A stretch of 46,561 bases of DNA from RUG563 sp024681215 (GCA_024681215.1 JAILBG010000090.1:1-46561), one strand, 5' to 3'. Positions 15,699-25,609 are shown, numbered from the stretch's first letter. A program made the numbers and translations. Notes: generated from the sequence alone by a model not told the origin.

Positions 15699-17470
15699 GC
15701 AAGAAGCAGATCGTAAAATACGTACAGCCCAAAACCAGCAGCCGCACGGAGCAGCTGCGCTTCCTGGCGCAGCTGCGGGGCGAAGTCGAGGAAGAAAAGC
15801 CGAAGCTCAATGTGAAGCGCTTCCTGCTGATCTCCGCGATCATTATTGCGATCCTGGCGGGCGGGCTGGTTTTCACCTCCGCCAAGATCAACCAGATCAA
15901 CCGGCATAACGAGGACGTCATCGCCGCCCAGCGCCTGGCGCAGCAGAAGACGGAACAGGGCCTCGCCGCAGCGCCTGCGGAGAACGCCCCCGCGGACGTC
16001 GCCACCGTTACGGAAGAGGCCGCCCCCGCGGACGTCGCCACCGTTACGGTAGAGGCCGCCCCCGCGGACGTTGCCACCGTTACGGAAGAAGCCGCCCCCG
16101 CGGACGTCGCCACCGTCACGGAAAAAGCCGCAATCACGGAAGAAGGCGCTGCGCAGACGGTCACCGAAAGCGCGGCGGCCGGCGCCACGGCGGCCCCCGC
16201 GGAAACCGCGGAAAGCAGCAGGGCGCGGACGTTTGAAATCATCCGCATCGTGTTCCTGCTGCTGCTCATCGCCTGCGCCATCGCGTTCTATGCCGTGATG
16301 AAGCGCCGTCCTCCGGAGGGGCGCACCAAAAAGCAGGTGTCCATGATGTGCGTCATCCTGGCGCTGCTGCTGGCGGGCGTAGTCATCTTCGGCATCCTGG
16401 CGGACAGCAGCGAGCCCCAGGCCGCCGCCGTTGAAACCGTGGCTGCGGACGCCGGCGAGGACGCCGCCGCCGAAGAAGGCGAAGGCGCCGCCGCCACCGA
16501 GCGCGCCGCAGACACGGACAATCAGATCGACACCAGCATCGCCACCTGGAATCTGGCCCACTTCCTGCTCATCGTGCTGCTGGTCTGCTACGGGGTGTTC
16601 ATGCTGGTCAAGCTGGCGCACCCCAAGCGCCGCAAGCCGAACCGCAGCTTCTGGGGCGATTTCGGCATCTACTTCATGATGGCGCTCTTCGCCGTGGCGA
16701 TGGCCTTCCCGCTGGTGTTCAACATCGCCGCGTCCCTCAAGCCCCTGGACGAGCTGTTCCGCTTCCCGCCCAAGGTGTTCGCCCAGCATCCCACGCTGGA
16801 CAACTTCTCGGATCTGTTCGTCACCATGGGCCAGAGCTACGTGCCCTTCTCCCGTTACCTGACCAATACGGTGCTGATCACCTTCGTGGGCACCTTCGGC
16901 CACGTGATCATCGCTTCCATGGCCGCCTTCGTCCTGGCGAAGTATGATTTCCCGGGCGGGCGCACCTTCTTCTCCATCGTGGTGACGGCCCTGATGTTCT
17001 CCGGTTACGTAACGGGCATCCCGAACTACGTGATCATGAGCCGCCTGGGCTTTATCGACACCTTCTGGGCCATCATCCTGCCGGCGTTCGCCGCGCCCAT
17101 CGGGCTGTTCCTGATGAAACAGTTCATGGAAAGCCTGCCCACGGCGCTGATCGAAGCCGCCCATCTGGACGGCGCCGGCGAGTTCCGCATCTTCTGGAGC
17201 ATCGTGATGCCCAACGTCAAGCCCGCCTGGCTGACGATCATCATTTTCTCCGTGCAGAGCCTGTGGAACAACAACGCGGCCACCGTCATCTACACCGAAA
17301 AGAACAAGACCCTGGTCTACGCCCTGCAGCAGATCCAGGCAGGCGGCGTCGCCCGTACCGGTCAGGCCGCCGCGGTATCGGTCATCGTCATGATCGTCCC
17401 CGTTGTCATTTTCATCCTGTCTCAGAGCCGGATCCTTGAAACCATGGCAAGCTCCGGTCTCAAAGACTGA
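15695..17470 (+). CDS. Carbohydrate ABC permease (MalG type) with large N-terminal membrane extension
   Basis: Residues about 312-591 are a standard MalG-like permease (FGIYFMMALFAVAMAFPLVF, EAA loop ALIEAAHLDGAGEFRIFWSI). The first 300 residues are extra: membrane spans near 43-61, 183-201, 217-235 and 281-300, with two extracytoplasmic loops rich in Ala, Glu and Thr. The first loop holds four copies of a 12-residue unit APADVATVTEEA. Typical MalG-family proteins are about 280 residues, so this is twice normal size. The start at 15695 overlaps the stop of the first permease. The role of the extension is unknown; it may contact the equally oversized binding proteins or the NHL/DUF5696 products. 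Confidence 0.85.
   Translation: MSKKQIVKYVQPKTSSRTEQLRFLAQLRGEVEEEKPKLNVKRFLLISAIIIAILAGGLVFTSAKINQINRHNEDVIAAQRLAQQKTEQGLAAAPAENAPADVATVTEEAAPADVATVTVEAAPADVATVTEEAAPADVATVTEKAAITEEGAAQTVTESAAAGATAAPAETAESSRARTFEIIRIVFLLLLIACAIAFYAVMKRRPPEGRTKKQVSMMCVILALLLAGVVIFGILADSSEPQAAAVETVAADAGEDAAAEEGEGAAATERAADTDNQIDTSIATWNLAHFLLIVLLVCYGVFMLVKLAHPKRRKPNRSFWGDFGIYFMMALFAVAMAFPLVFNIAASLKPLDELFRFPPKVFAQHPTLDNFSDLFVTMGQSYVPFSRYLTNTVLITFVGTFGHVIIASMAAFVLAKYDFPGGRTFFSIVVTALMFSGYVTGIPNYVIMSRLGFIDTFWAIILPAFAAPIGLFLMKQFMESLPTALIEAAHLDGAGEFRIFWSIVMPNVKPAWLTIIIFSVQSLWNNNAATVIYTEKNKTLVYALQQIQAGGVARTGQAAAVSVIVMIVPVVIFILSQSRILETMASSGLKD
15986..16129 (+). repeat. Four 36-bp tandem repeats within the permease gene
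   Basis: Units begin at 15986, 16022, 16058 and 16094, each starting GCCCCCGCGGACGT and differing by a few substitutions. They encode APADVATVTEEA-like units in an extracytoplasmic loop. In-frame unit length means slippage would alter loop length without breaking the gene. Confidence 0.9.
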
Positions 17471-17507
17471 CCCGTACGTGAATCATGAAGACAGGAGGGA
17501 AACGAAC

Positions 17508-19169
17508 GTGAAAACAATGAAAAGGCTGCTGGCGGTCCTCGCCGCGCTGGCCATCCTCGCGCCCATGACCGTGGCGTTCGCGGCGGAAGACGGCTATTCC
17601 AGCACCTACACCTATAACTACGATTACTGGGGCGAGCTGAGGGAGAGCCCGGACGCTTACCGCGTCACCGACGTGATCTACAGCTCCTCCCTGGCGCTGG
17701 ACAAGGCCATGCGCTCGCCCAAATCCCTGTTCGTCCGGGATCAGGATCTTTACATCGTCGATACCGGCAATAACCGCATCCTGCACCTCACCCGGACCGG
17801 CGCCAGCTTTGACTTGGTGCGCGTGATCGACCAGGTGACCGTCGGCGCGGACAAGCTGCAGGAATTCATGGCGGCCAGCGACCTGATGAAGAACGAGGAC
17901 GGCAGCTACCTGACCGACGAGGACGGCAGCTATTACCTCAAGCCGCCCGTCGGCAGCTCGGCGGAAAAAGGCCCCCTGGCGCTGACCAGCGAAAACGTGA
18001 CGTACTTCAACAACCCCAACGACGTTTCGGTGGACCCGGAGGGAAAGATCTACGTGGCCGACCGGGACAACAACCGCGTCATCGTGATGAACAAGGATCT
18101 GGAATTCGTTCAGCTGTTCACCAAGCCCAGCGATTCCACCTTCGACCAGAACCAGTCCTTCCTGCCCAACAAGCTGGTGGTGGACACCTCGGGGCGCGTG
18201 TTCGTGCTGGCGAACAACATCAACAAGGGCCTGGTCAAGTTTGAAGCAGACGGCACGTTCACCGGCTTCATCGGCGCAAATCCCGTTACCTACAACCTCT
18301 GGGACTACATCTGGAAAACCTATTTCATGACCAAGGAGCAGCGCTCCCAGCAGGCCGCCTTCGTGCCCACCGAATACCAGAACATCTACATCGACAACGA
18401 CGGCTTCATCTACGCCACCAATACCTCCTTCAGCGAGTACGACCTGCTGTGGGACAACGCAAAGCCCATCCGCCTCCTGAACGCGGTGGGCCAGGATATC
18501 CTGGTCAAGAACGACCGCTATCCCCCCATCGGCGATCTGGAATGGGTGGAACAGTCCTCCGACCACGGGCCCTCGAAGCTCTACGACATCACCGTGCTGG
18601 ACAACGACGTGTACGTGGTGATCGACCAGACCCGCGGCCGCGTGTTCGGCTACGATCCTCAGGGCATCATGCTCTGGGCGTTCGGCACCTCCGGCGTCAA
18701 CGCCGAAGGCGTGTTCTCCCGCGCCAACTCCATCGAGCATATGGGCACGGACCTGCTGGTGCTGGACGAGCTGGACTGCAGCGTGACGGTGTTCTCCCCC
18801 ACGGAATACGGCAATCTGATCTTCCTGGCGTCCGAGCAGTACCTGCGGGGGGATTACGACGGCTCCGCCGACACGTGGGAAAAGGTGCTGCAGCACAACG
18901 CGAACTACAACCTGGCGTTCATCGGCATCGGCCGCTCCAAGATGCGCGCCGAGGAATACGAGGAGGCCATGGCCCTGTTCAAGATGGCCCACGACCGGGA
19001 CAATTACGGCCAGGCGTTCCGCTACTACCGGAAGATCTGGGTGGAAAAAAACATCCTGTGGGTAGTGCTGATCATCGTGGTGCTGGTGGTATTCTCCTTC
19101 GTCCGGAAGACGATCAGAAAAGTAAAATGGGAGGTGGCAGCGTATGAGCATAACAAAGTCGCTAAATGA
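17508..19169 (+). CDS. Secreted, membrane-anchored NHL-repeat protein
   Basis: This 553-residue protein has a signal peptide (MKRLLAVLAALAILAPMTVA, ending AFAAED), an extracytoplasmic beta-propeller with NHL-type repeats (LYIVDTGNNRILHL, IYVADRDNNRVIVMN, VYVVIDQTRGRVFGYDP), a TPR-like helical stretch (about 440-505) and a C-terminal span (ILWVVLIIVVLVVFSFV) with a basic tail. The GTG at 17508 is 8 bases from GGAGGG (17494-17499); a frame open further upstream overlaps the permease gene. Such propellers usually mediate protein or sugar contacts. Within transporter clusters of Firmicutes this gene type accompanies YIP1 and DUF5696 genes, so an accessory role on the outer face of the membrane is inferred. 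Confidence 0.75.
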   Translation: MKTMKRLLAVLAALAILAPMTVAFAAEDGYSSTYTYNYDYWGELRESPDAYRVTDVIYSSSLALDKAMRSPKSLFVRDQDLYIVDTGNNRILHLTRTGASFDLVRVIDQVTVGADKLQEFMAASDLMKNEDGSYLTDEDGSYYLKPPVGSSAEKGPLALTSENVTYFNNPNDVSVDPEGKIYVADRDNNRVIVMNKDLEFVQLFTKPSDSTFDQNQSFLPNKLVVDTSGRVFVLANNINKGLVKFEADGTFTGFIGANPVTYNLWDYIWKTYFMTKEQRSQQAAFVPTEYQNIYIDNDGFIYATNTSFSEYDLLWDNAKPIRLLNAVGQDILVKNDRYPPIGDLEWVEQSSDHGPSKLYDITVLDNDVYVVIDQTRGRVFGYDPQGIMLWAFGTSGVNAEGVFSRANSIEHMGTDLLVLDELDCSVTVFSPTEYGNLIFLASEQYLRGDYDGSADTWEKVLQHNANYNLAFIGIGRSKMRAEEYEEAMALFKMAHDRDNYGQAFRYYRKIWVEKNILWVVLIIVVLVVFSFVRKTIRKVKWEVAAYEHNKVAK

Positions 19170-19827
19170 CGCCGTTGCCCGCAAGGAACATCCGCGTCTG
19201 CGCCGCTATAAAGAAACGCTTTTATACGCCAAGTACGTGATCTTCCATCCCTTCGACGGGTTCTGGGATCTGGTGCATGAAAAGCGGGGTTCCCTGGCGG
19301 CGGCGCACACCTTCGTGCTGCTGTTCCTGCTGACTTACGTGCTCAAGCTGATGTACACCAGCTTCCAGTTCATCACCACGGCGATCCAGTACATCAACAT
19401 TTACGAGCGCTGGGCGTCGCTGCTGCTGCCCTTCCTGGTCCTGTGCATCTCGAACTGGAGCCTTTCCACCCTGTTCGACGGCAAGGGCCGCTTCAAGGAC
19501 ATCTACATGGCCATGTGCTACGCGCTGGTGCCCTACATCATCATCCAGCTGCCGCTGATCCTCGTGAGCAACGTGCTGGCCTTCGACGAGGGCTCCTTCT
19601 ACACGGTGCTGATGAGCATTTCGGAGATCTGGTGCCTCTTCCTGGCCTTTGTGGGCCTGATGGAGGTGCACGATTTCGGCCCGGGCAAAACGCTCATTTC
19701 CATCGTGGCCACGGTGTTCGGCGCCATGGTGATCCTGTTCCTGCTGCTGGTATTCTTCAGCCTTCTCAGCGATGCGTTCGGTTATTTCGCCTCGATGTAT
19801 CGTGAGATCGTGTTCCGGCTCAGTTGA
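19144..19827 (+). CDS. YIP1-family integral membrane protein
   Basis: This 227-residue protein has five or six membrane spans and the layout of Yip1-domain proteins: a cytoplasmic N-terminus, YVIFHPFDGFWDLVHEKRGS before the first span, and later LFDGKGRFKDIYMAMCYALV. The start at 19144 lies inside the end of the preceding gene (26-bp overlap) and has GGAGGT at 19130-19135. Bacterial YIP1 proteins have no firm function; here the overlap and the cluster context indicate that it works together with the NHL and DUF5696 proteins, perhaps as a membrane scaffold for the transporter. Confidence 0.8.
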   Translation: MSITKSLNDAVARKEHPRLRRYKETLLYAKYVIFHPFDGFWDLVHEKRGSLAAAHTFVLLFLLTYVLKLMYTSFQFITTAIQYINIYERWASLLLPFLVLCISNWSLSTLFDGKGRFKDIYMAMCYALVPYIIIQLPLILVSNVLAFDEGSFYTVLMSISEIWCLFLAFVGLMEVHDFGPGKTLISIVATVFGAMVILFLLLVFFSLLSDAFGYFASMYREIVFRLS

Positions 19828-19841
19828 GGAGGTGACGTAGA

Positions 19842-22800
19842 ATGAAAAAGGAAAACGGCGCTCCCAAAAAGCGCGTGAAGAAATCCGTCATCATCAAGCG
19901 CGTCATCGCCGCCGTGCTGACGCTGGCGGTCCTGGGCGGGCTGTATTACCTGGGCACGAAGCTGTGGCCCGCGGAAAACAAGGCGGAAACGGAAGAAAAC
20001 AGGATCCGCCGGAATTCGTACGATACCACCACCAAGGACAAGAAAATGTCCAACGAGTATCTCGAATTCACCATGTACCCCACCACCAGCCATTTTACCC
20101 TGAAGGAAAAGAAAACGGGCCGCGTCTGGATGTCCAACCCGGACGCCGACAAAGGCGGCGTTTCGGAAGACCCGGGCAAGGTGGCCATCGGCACGTCCCA
20201 GCTCAACGATATGCGTTCCACGCTGATCGTATCCTACTCCGCCTCCTCGGCTGACAAGGATATGAACAACTGGGAATACTCCATCGACAAGCAGGCCTAC
20301 GTGATCGAGGAAGTCAAGAACGAAGAGGACGTGACCACCGAGATCCGCGTCCATTACACCGTCGGCCAGATCCAGGGCATCGCCACCATCCCCCAGGTGC
20401 TGACCAACGAACGCTACGACGAAATCCTCAGCCGCATCAAGAACTCCCCGGACGATAAAACCAAACGTCTGGACAAAGCGTTCACCCCGAACTACGAAAA
20501 CGCCCAGACGATCCGCGATATGGCGCTGTCCACCCGGCTGGAGCTCCGCCGGCTGGCGGCCCACGTGCTGCGCCTGTCCGTCACCATGAACGCCCTGGAG
20601 CTGGAGGAAAACCTTTGGATCCAGACGCTCATCGACGATCTGGAAACCGCCTCCATCATCCCCTATCAGCGGGAGGCCGTCCAGGCCGTTATCGACGAGC
20701 ACGCAGAGGAGCTCAAGGACCTGGAATCCTTCGCTGAATGGGCGCTGTCGGAGGACGAGGAAGAACGCAAGCAGGCGTCCGAGCTGCTGGCAGACAGGAT
20801 CAAGGAACTGGAAAACGCGGAGGACGAATCGGAAGAAGCCGCAGAAGCCGCCATTGAATGGATGAGCGAATTGCAGGGCATGATCGAGCGTCCCAACGTG
20901 GAGCCGGTGGACCTGGAGGCCATAGCCGCCACCATCACCTCCAATCCCAACGGGTTTTTCGGCAAAGAAGAGGATGCCGCCCAGGAAAAAATGGAGCCGA
21001 TCCTGGCCCTGGTGCAATCCGAAGAATATGAAGACAAAATGACCGCCGCGGAGCAGATCCGGGAGCTCGTTTCCGAAGCCGAGCTTTCCAAGGAGGAAAA
21101 CCAGTGGATCGCCGTCCTGGCCGACGCGCTGGACGCCTCCGGCAGCGAGGATTATGATAACAGCGCCGTCAAGGGCATGATCGAGGAAGCCGATGCGGAC
21201 CCGGCGCGCAAGGAACTGCTGGACCGCGCGTTCCGCAGAGCGAAATTCATGCGCGCCGAGGCGAAGGAAAACATCCTCAAAGCTCTCAAGGGCGACGAAA
21301 AGGTGCAGGGCATCGACTACACCAGCGAAGAATACCTCCGGGACGCGCAGTGGGCGCTGTCGGGGGATTCGGACTCCTCCATCCGCTTCGATATCACGGT
21401 GGTCTACCGGCTGGACGGCCCCGACTTCATTGTGGAGGTCCCCTACGACCAGATCACCTATAACGAAGAAGCCCCCATCACCTACCTGAATATCCTGCCC
21501 ATGTTCGGCGCGGTGGGCGGCAAAGACGGAAAATACGAAGACGGATTCCTCTTCGTGCCCGAAGGCGGCGGCGCGCTGATCCGCTACAACAACGGAAAGC
21601 TGCAGCAGAACAGCTACATCGCGAACCTGTACGGCTGGGATTACGCCTCCAAGCGTTCCGAAGTGGTGAACGAAACAAAGATCACCTTCCCCGTCTTCGG
21701 CCTGACCAGCAAAGGCGGCTCGTTCATCTGCATCATCGAGGGCGGCGCTTCCTACGCCAGCATCAAGGCCGACATCAACGGCAAGCCCGGCATCAACACC
21801 GCCTTCCATCCCAACAGCTTCAACACCGTCAGCGCCAAATACCACGTGCTGCATTCGGACCAGTACAACGTTTCCAACAAAACGCCCAGCATGGTCATCA
21901 TGTATGAAAAATCCCTGCCGCAGGACACCGTGCGGCAGCGCTACCGCTTCCTCAACAGCGACAGCTACGTGGACATGGCCAACGCATACGGCGATTACCT
22001 GCGGGATAATCATCCGGAAATGCTGGCAAACGACGCTTCCGAGGATATGCCGGTATCCGTGGAGCTGGTGGGCGCCATCGACAAGCGTATCGTGACGGCA
22101 GGCCTGCCGGTGCAGCGCGTGCTGGCCACCACCACCTTCAGCGAAATGAAAACCATCATTGACGATCTGGTTTCCCAGGGCATCCGGGAAATCAGCGTCC
22201 GGGCTTCCGGCTGGTGCAACGGCGGCATCCGGCAGCACGTGCTCACCAGCGTCAACGCGGAAGGCGTGCTGGGCGGCGCCCAGGGCATGAAGGACCTGAT
22301 CGCCTACGCCAAGGAGAAGGGCGTGCGCCTCTACTTCGACGGCATCACCGCCTTCGCCTACGATACCAAGCTCCTCCAGGGCTTCACGCCCCGGGCCAAC
22401 GCGGCGCGGTTCACCACCCGGGAAATCGTGGAGATCACCCCGTATTCCAAGATCTATTACACGGAAGACAACGATCAGGCCGTCTATTACCTCACCCGTC
22501 CCGATTACGCCCAGCAGAACGCCTCCAACCTGATCAAGACGCTCAAGGACAATGGCGCCTACGGCGTGGCGTTCCGGGATATCGGCCATCTGCTCAGCGG
22601 CAACTACGATCCCCGGAATACCACCACCCGCGAAACCGTCAAAACGATGAACATCGATACGATGAAGCAGGCGCGGGACAGCGGCGAAAGCATCATGATC
22701 CGCGACGGATTTGATTTCGCCCTCCCCTATGCCGATATCGTCACCGATATGGATCTGAGCGGTTTCAGCTATTCCCTGCTGGACGCCGCGGTGCCCTTCT

Positions 22801-24638
22801 ACCAGATCGCCATTCACGGCTCTCTGGATTACACGGGCCCCTCCCTCAACCTTTCCAGCGACTGGCACACCAACCTGCTGCGCTGCGTGGAATACGGCGC
22901 CGGGCTGAACTTCACCTTCTTCTATGAAGACGCCAAGATCCTGCAGGATACGATGCACACCGCGTACTACGGGGCCAGCTACAGCGCCTGGCGCCAGGAG
23001 GCCATCGACACCATCACCCGCTATCAGCGGGAGATGGCCGGGCTGAACCGGACGCGCATCACCGGCCACATGGAACTGCCGCTGAACGTCACCAAAACCA
23101 CGTACGCCGACGGCACGGACGTTTACGTCAACTACGGCAGCGGCGATTACACGCTGGACGATGGGGCCGTGGTCCCCGCCCGCGACTATCTGGTGGTCCG
23201 CGAGCAGAAGGGCGTGGAGGACGCGAAGATCCAGGCGGTCTTTGAGCCCAACGGCGCCCGCAGCCTCGTCAACTTCACCGCCGTCTCCCTGACCGCGGGC
23301 GACACCGTCCTCCGGCCCTGCTCCACCGTGCGCATTCAGGACGGCGAAATCTTCGACGTGATCTTCGCCGACGCGCTGGAAAGCGAATTGCCGGAAGGGC
23401 AGCACACCCGCGTGTACGTGAACGCATCCGACGAGGCGGTCGCCGTCAGCGGCGGCCTGGAGATCCCGGCCAGGAGCTACCGCTGGGCCACGGACGATAC
23501 CCAGGCCGAAGCGATCCTCCTGCCGGACGGCAGCCGCATGTACGTCAATTACGGCGATACCGCCATCAATTACGGCTATACCTTCAAGGAAGACGGCAAC
23601 GTCGACAAGGCGGCCGTCCTCAACCCCGGCACCTACGTGCGCGTCCGGGATACGCAGAACGTGGACGCCATGATCCTGGCGGACGGCACGGTGCTGCTGG
23701 TCAACTGCACAGATGAAGCCCTGCCGGTGAACGGCGAAACCGTGCCCGCCAGAAGCTGGATCAAATCCGAAAATCCCGATCCGGTGCAGGTGATCTTCCG
23801 CGCGGACGGCAGCCGCATGTACCTGAACCGCACGGAGGCCGATCTCAAGCCCGGCACCCGCACGGTGGGCGCGCTGAACTGGCTGCCCGTCAGCGGCGAC
23901 CAGGCCCTGGATCTCCTGCTGCCCGGCGATGGGAACCGCGTCTGGGTGAACGCTTCCGACGCGGCGATCACCGCAGGGGAAACCGAGATCCCCGCCCGCA
24001 GCAGCGTGCTGGAGCCCGCCGAAGCCGGCGTCACGGTGGTTTTCCTGCCGGACGGCAGCCGCATGTATGCCAACTTCACCGACGCCATGGTGAAAACCGA
24101 CAACACCAACAGCCGCAACACCGGCGCCGGCAACTATCAGCTGGTGACCGCGGAAATCGATCTGGACGTGCTGGTGCTGCCGGACGGCGATCTGTGGGTG
24201 AACAGCACCGACAAGGAAATCAAGGTGGGCGACATCGCCATCCCCGCCAAGGGCACCGCCAAAACGGAGAACGCCGACGGGGCGGCCGAGATCATCCTCC
24301 TTGCGGACGGCACGCGGCGCTACGTCAACCACGGCACCACGCCGCTGGCCGTCAACGGCGTCAACGTGCAGGGCATGTGCTGGGCGCCGGACAGCGCCGC
24401 CATCGGCGAAGCCCCGCTGCCCGAAGGCCTGGAAAAAGTGATCTTCTACAACCTCAGCGACGCGGACGTTCCGTTCGGCGCCGTCACCGTTCCCGCCGGC
24501 CAGATGCTGATCCCCGAGCCGGTCACGGAGCCGCCGGCAGAGGAGCCGGCGGCGGAAGAGCCGGCGGCAGAGGCCCCGGCCGCGGAGACACCGCCCGATC
24601 AAGCGTCAGGAACAGAGGAAGGAGGGGAAAAAAAATGA
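19842..24638 (+). CDS. DUF5696 protein with helical insertion and a long C-terminal repeat array
   Basis: This 1598-residue protein has an N-terminal membrane anchor (residues 13-39). A beta-rich region (45-200) is interrupted by an acidic helical, coiled-coil-like segment (about 205-490). The DUF5696 core runs from about 505 to 1083 and includes ISVRASGWCNGGIRQ, VRLYFDGITAFAYD and FDFALPYADIVTDMDLSGFS, which read like strands of a TIM barrel; a glycosidase-like fold is inference. From 1083 to 1525 come about ten repeats of the type PDGSRMYVNYGD...PARSY (35-55 residues each). The end is a Pro/Ala/Glu tail. GGAGGTGA precedes the start. The stop overlaps the next permease gene. The size and repeat array suggest a large extracellular accessory of the transporter. 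Confidence 0.75.
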   Translation: MKKENGAPKKRVKKSVIIKRVIAAVLTLAVLGGLYYLGTKLWPAENKAETEENRIRRNSYDTTTKDKKMSNEYLEFTMYPTTSHFTLKEKKTGRVWMSNPDADKGGVSEDPGKVAIGTSQLNDMRSTLIVSYSASSADKDMNNWEYSIDKQAYVIEEVKNEEDVTTEIRVHYTVGQIQGIATIPQVLTNERYDEILSRIKNSPDDKTKRLDKAFTPNYENAQTIRDMALSTRLELRRLAAHVLRLSVTMNALELEENLWIQTLIDDLETASIIPYQREAVQAVIDEHAEELKDLESFAEWALSEDEEERKQASELLADRIKELENAEDESEEAAEAAIEWMSELQGMIERPNVEPVDLEAIAATITSNPNGFFGKEEDAAQEKMEPILALVQSEEYEDKMTAAEQIRELVSEAELSKEENQWIAVLADALDASGSEDYDNSAVKGMIEEADADPARKELLDRAFRRAKFMRAEAKENILKALKGDEKVQGIDYTSEEYLRDAQWALSGDSDSSIRFDITVVYRLDGPDFIVEVPYDQITYNEEAPITYLNILPMFGAVGGKDGKYEDGFLFVPEGGGALIRYNNGKLQQNSYIANLYGWDYASKRSEVVNETKITFPVFGLTSKGGSFICIIEGGASYASIKADINGKPGINTAFHPNSFNTVSAKYHVLHSDQYNVSNKTPSMVIMYEKSLPQDTVRQRYRFLNSDSYVDMANAYGDYLRDNHPEMLANDASEDMPVSVELVGAIDKRIVTAGLPVQRVLATTTFSEMKTIIDDLVSQGIREISVRASGWCNGGIRQHVLTSVNAEGVLGGAQGMKDLIAYAKEKGVRLYFDGITAFAYDTKLLQGFTPRANAARFTTREIVEITPYSKIYYTEDNDQAVYYLTRPDYAQQNASNLIKTLKDNGAYGVAFRDIGHLLSGNYDPRNTTTRETVKTMNIDTMKQARDSGESIMIRDGFDFALPYADIVTDMDLSGFSYSLLDAAVPFYQIAIHGSLDYTGPSLNLSSDWHTNLLRCVEYGAGLNFTFFYEDAKILQDTMHTAYYGASYSAWRQEAIDTITRYQREMAGLNRTRITGHMELPLNVTKTTYADGTDVYVNYGSGDYTLDDGAVVPARDYLVVREQKGVEDAKIQAVFEPNGARSLVNFTAVSLTAGDTVLRPCSTVRIQDGEIFDVIFADALESELPEGQHTRVYVNASDEAVAVSGGLEIPARSYRWATDDTQAEAILLPDGSRMYVNYGDTAINYGYTFKEDGNVDKAAVLNPGTYVRVRDTQNVDAMILADGTVLLVNCTDEALPVNGETVPARSWIKSENPDPVQVIFRADGSRMYLNRTEADLKPGTRTVGALNWLPVSGDQALDLLLPGDGNRVWVNASDAAITAGETEIPARSSVLEPAEAGVTVVFLPDGSRMYANFTDAMVKTDNTNSRNTGAGNYQLVTAEIDLDVLVLPDGDLWVNSTDKEIKVGDIAIPAKGTAKTENADGAAEIILLADGTRRYVNHGTTPLAVNGVNVQGMCWAPDSAAIGEAPLPEGLEKVIFYNLSDADVPFGAVTVPAGQMLIPEPVTEPPAEEPAAEEPAAEAPAAETPPDQASGTEEGGEKK

Positions 24639-25609
24639 GCAGAAAGAAAAGAGACAGAAGCGAGCGCTGGAGCCTGGGCGAATCCGTATCGGCTTTGCTG
24701 CCCGTCAATGAGAATTACGACACCATGCGCTCCCGCAACGCCCGCACCGGCGTGCTCTTCGTCCTTCCGTTCATTCTGGGTTTCCTCATCTTCATGGTGA
24801 AGCCGATGATCCAATCGGTCATCATGAGCCTCAACAAGGTGGTGCTGGTTCCCGGCCACGGCTATCAGCTCACCTGGAACAACTTTGAAAACTACAGATA
24901 CGCCATGGGCGTGGACCCGTACTTCAACCAGTACCTGGTGGAGGAATGCGGGCGCATGGCCGTAAACGCCATCGCTACCCTGGTGCTGGCGTTCGTGGTG
25001 GCGGTCATCCTGAACCAGAAGTTCAAGGGCCGCACCGTGGCGCGCGCCATCTTCTTTCTGCCGGTGATCCTGGCCTCCGGCGTGCTGCCCGGCGTGGAAA
25101 GCCAGCTGACCTACAACATGCTGCAGGGCGTATCCGATGAGATCGCCGCCCAGTCGGGCATCAACATTTCCGGCGCACTGCAGGATCTGCTGATGGTTTC
25201 CGGCGTGGGCAGCGGCGTGTTCGACGTGCTGTTCCAGATGATCGACGCCATCTACGATATCGTCATGGCCAGCGGCATCCAGATCATCGTGTTCCTCTCC
25301 GGCCTGTCCGCCATCTCCCCCTCCCTGTACGAGGCGGCGGACGTGGAAGGGTGCACGGCCTGGGAGGCCTTCTGGAAGATCACCTTCCCCATGGTCAGCC
25401 CCCTGCTGCTGGTGAACGCCATCTACACCATCATCGACTTCTTCATGAAAAACGACAACCAGGTCATGGAGTGGATCAACACCCAGTTTACCCGCACCCG
25501 GTACGGCGAAAGCACGGCGGAGAGCTGGATCTACTTCGGCGTGGCGCTGGCCTTCATCGGCATCGCGTCCTTCATTATCAACAGGGTGGTGAAGCAGTAT
25601 GACACTTAA
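24635..25609 (+). CDS. Sugar ABC transporter permease (LplB/UgpA type)
   Basis: This 324-residue permease has a 40-residue charged N-terminus, six spans (VLFVLPFILGFLIFMVKPMI first) and the EAA loop SLYEAADVEGCTAWEAFWKI followed by TFPMVSPLLL. An insertion between spans 3 and 4 (GVESQLTYNMLQGVSDEIAA onward) enlarges an external loop, a feature of LplB-like permeases with large binding proteins. GGAGGGG lies 7 bases upstream and the ATG overlaps the DUF5696 stop. It pairs with the permease at 25599, giving the cluster a second complete membrane domain. Confidence 0.88.
   Translation: MSRKKRDRSERWSLGESVSALLPVNENYDTMRSRNARTGVLFVLPFILGFLIFMVKPMIQSVIMSLNKVVLVPGHGYQLTWNNFENYRYAMGVDPYFNQYLVEECGRMAVNAIATLVLAFVVAVILNQKFKGRTVARAIFFLPVILASGVLPGVESQLTYNMLQGVSDEIAAQSGINISGALQDLLMVSGVGSGVFDVLFQMIDAIYDIVMASGIQIIVFLSGLSAISPSLYEAADVEGCTAWEAFWKITFPMVSPLLLVNAIYTIIDFFMKNDNQVMEWINTQFTRTRYGESTAESWIYFGVALAFIGIASFIINRVVKQYDT

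Noticed and set aside
15986..16129. CRISPR-like array of 36-bp repeats
   Set aside because: The units are contiguous with no spacers and are read in frame within the permease gene.
19782..24602. A 1606-codon open frame on the minus strand opposite the DUF5696 gene
   Set aside because: It is the antisense shadow of a GC-rich gene: the composition is dominated by His, Gly, Val and Asp, there is no domain, and the plus-strand protein has clear structure and ribosome site.
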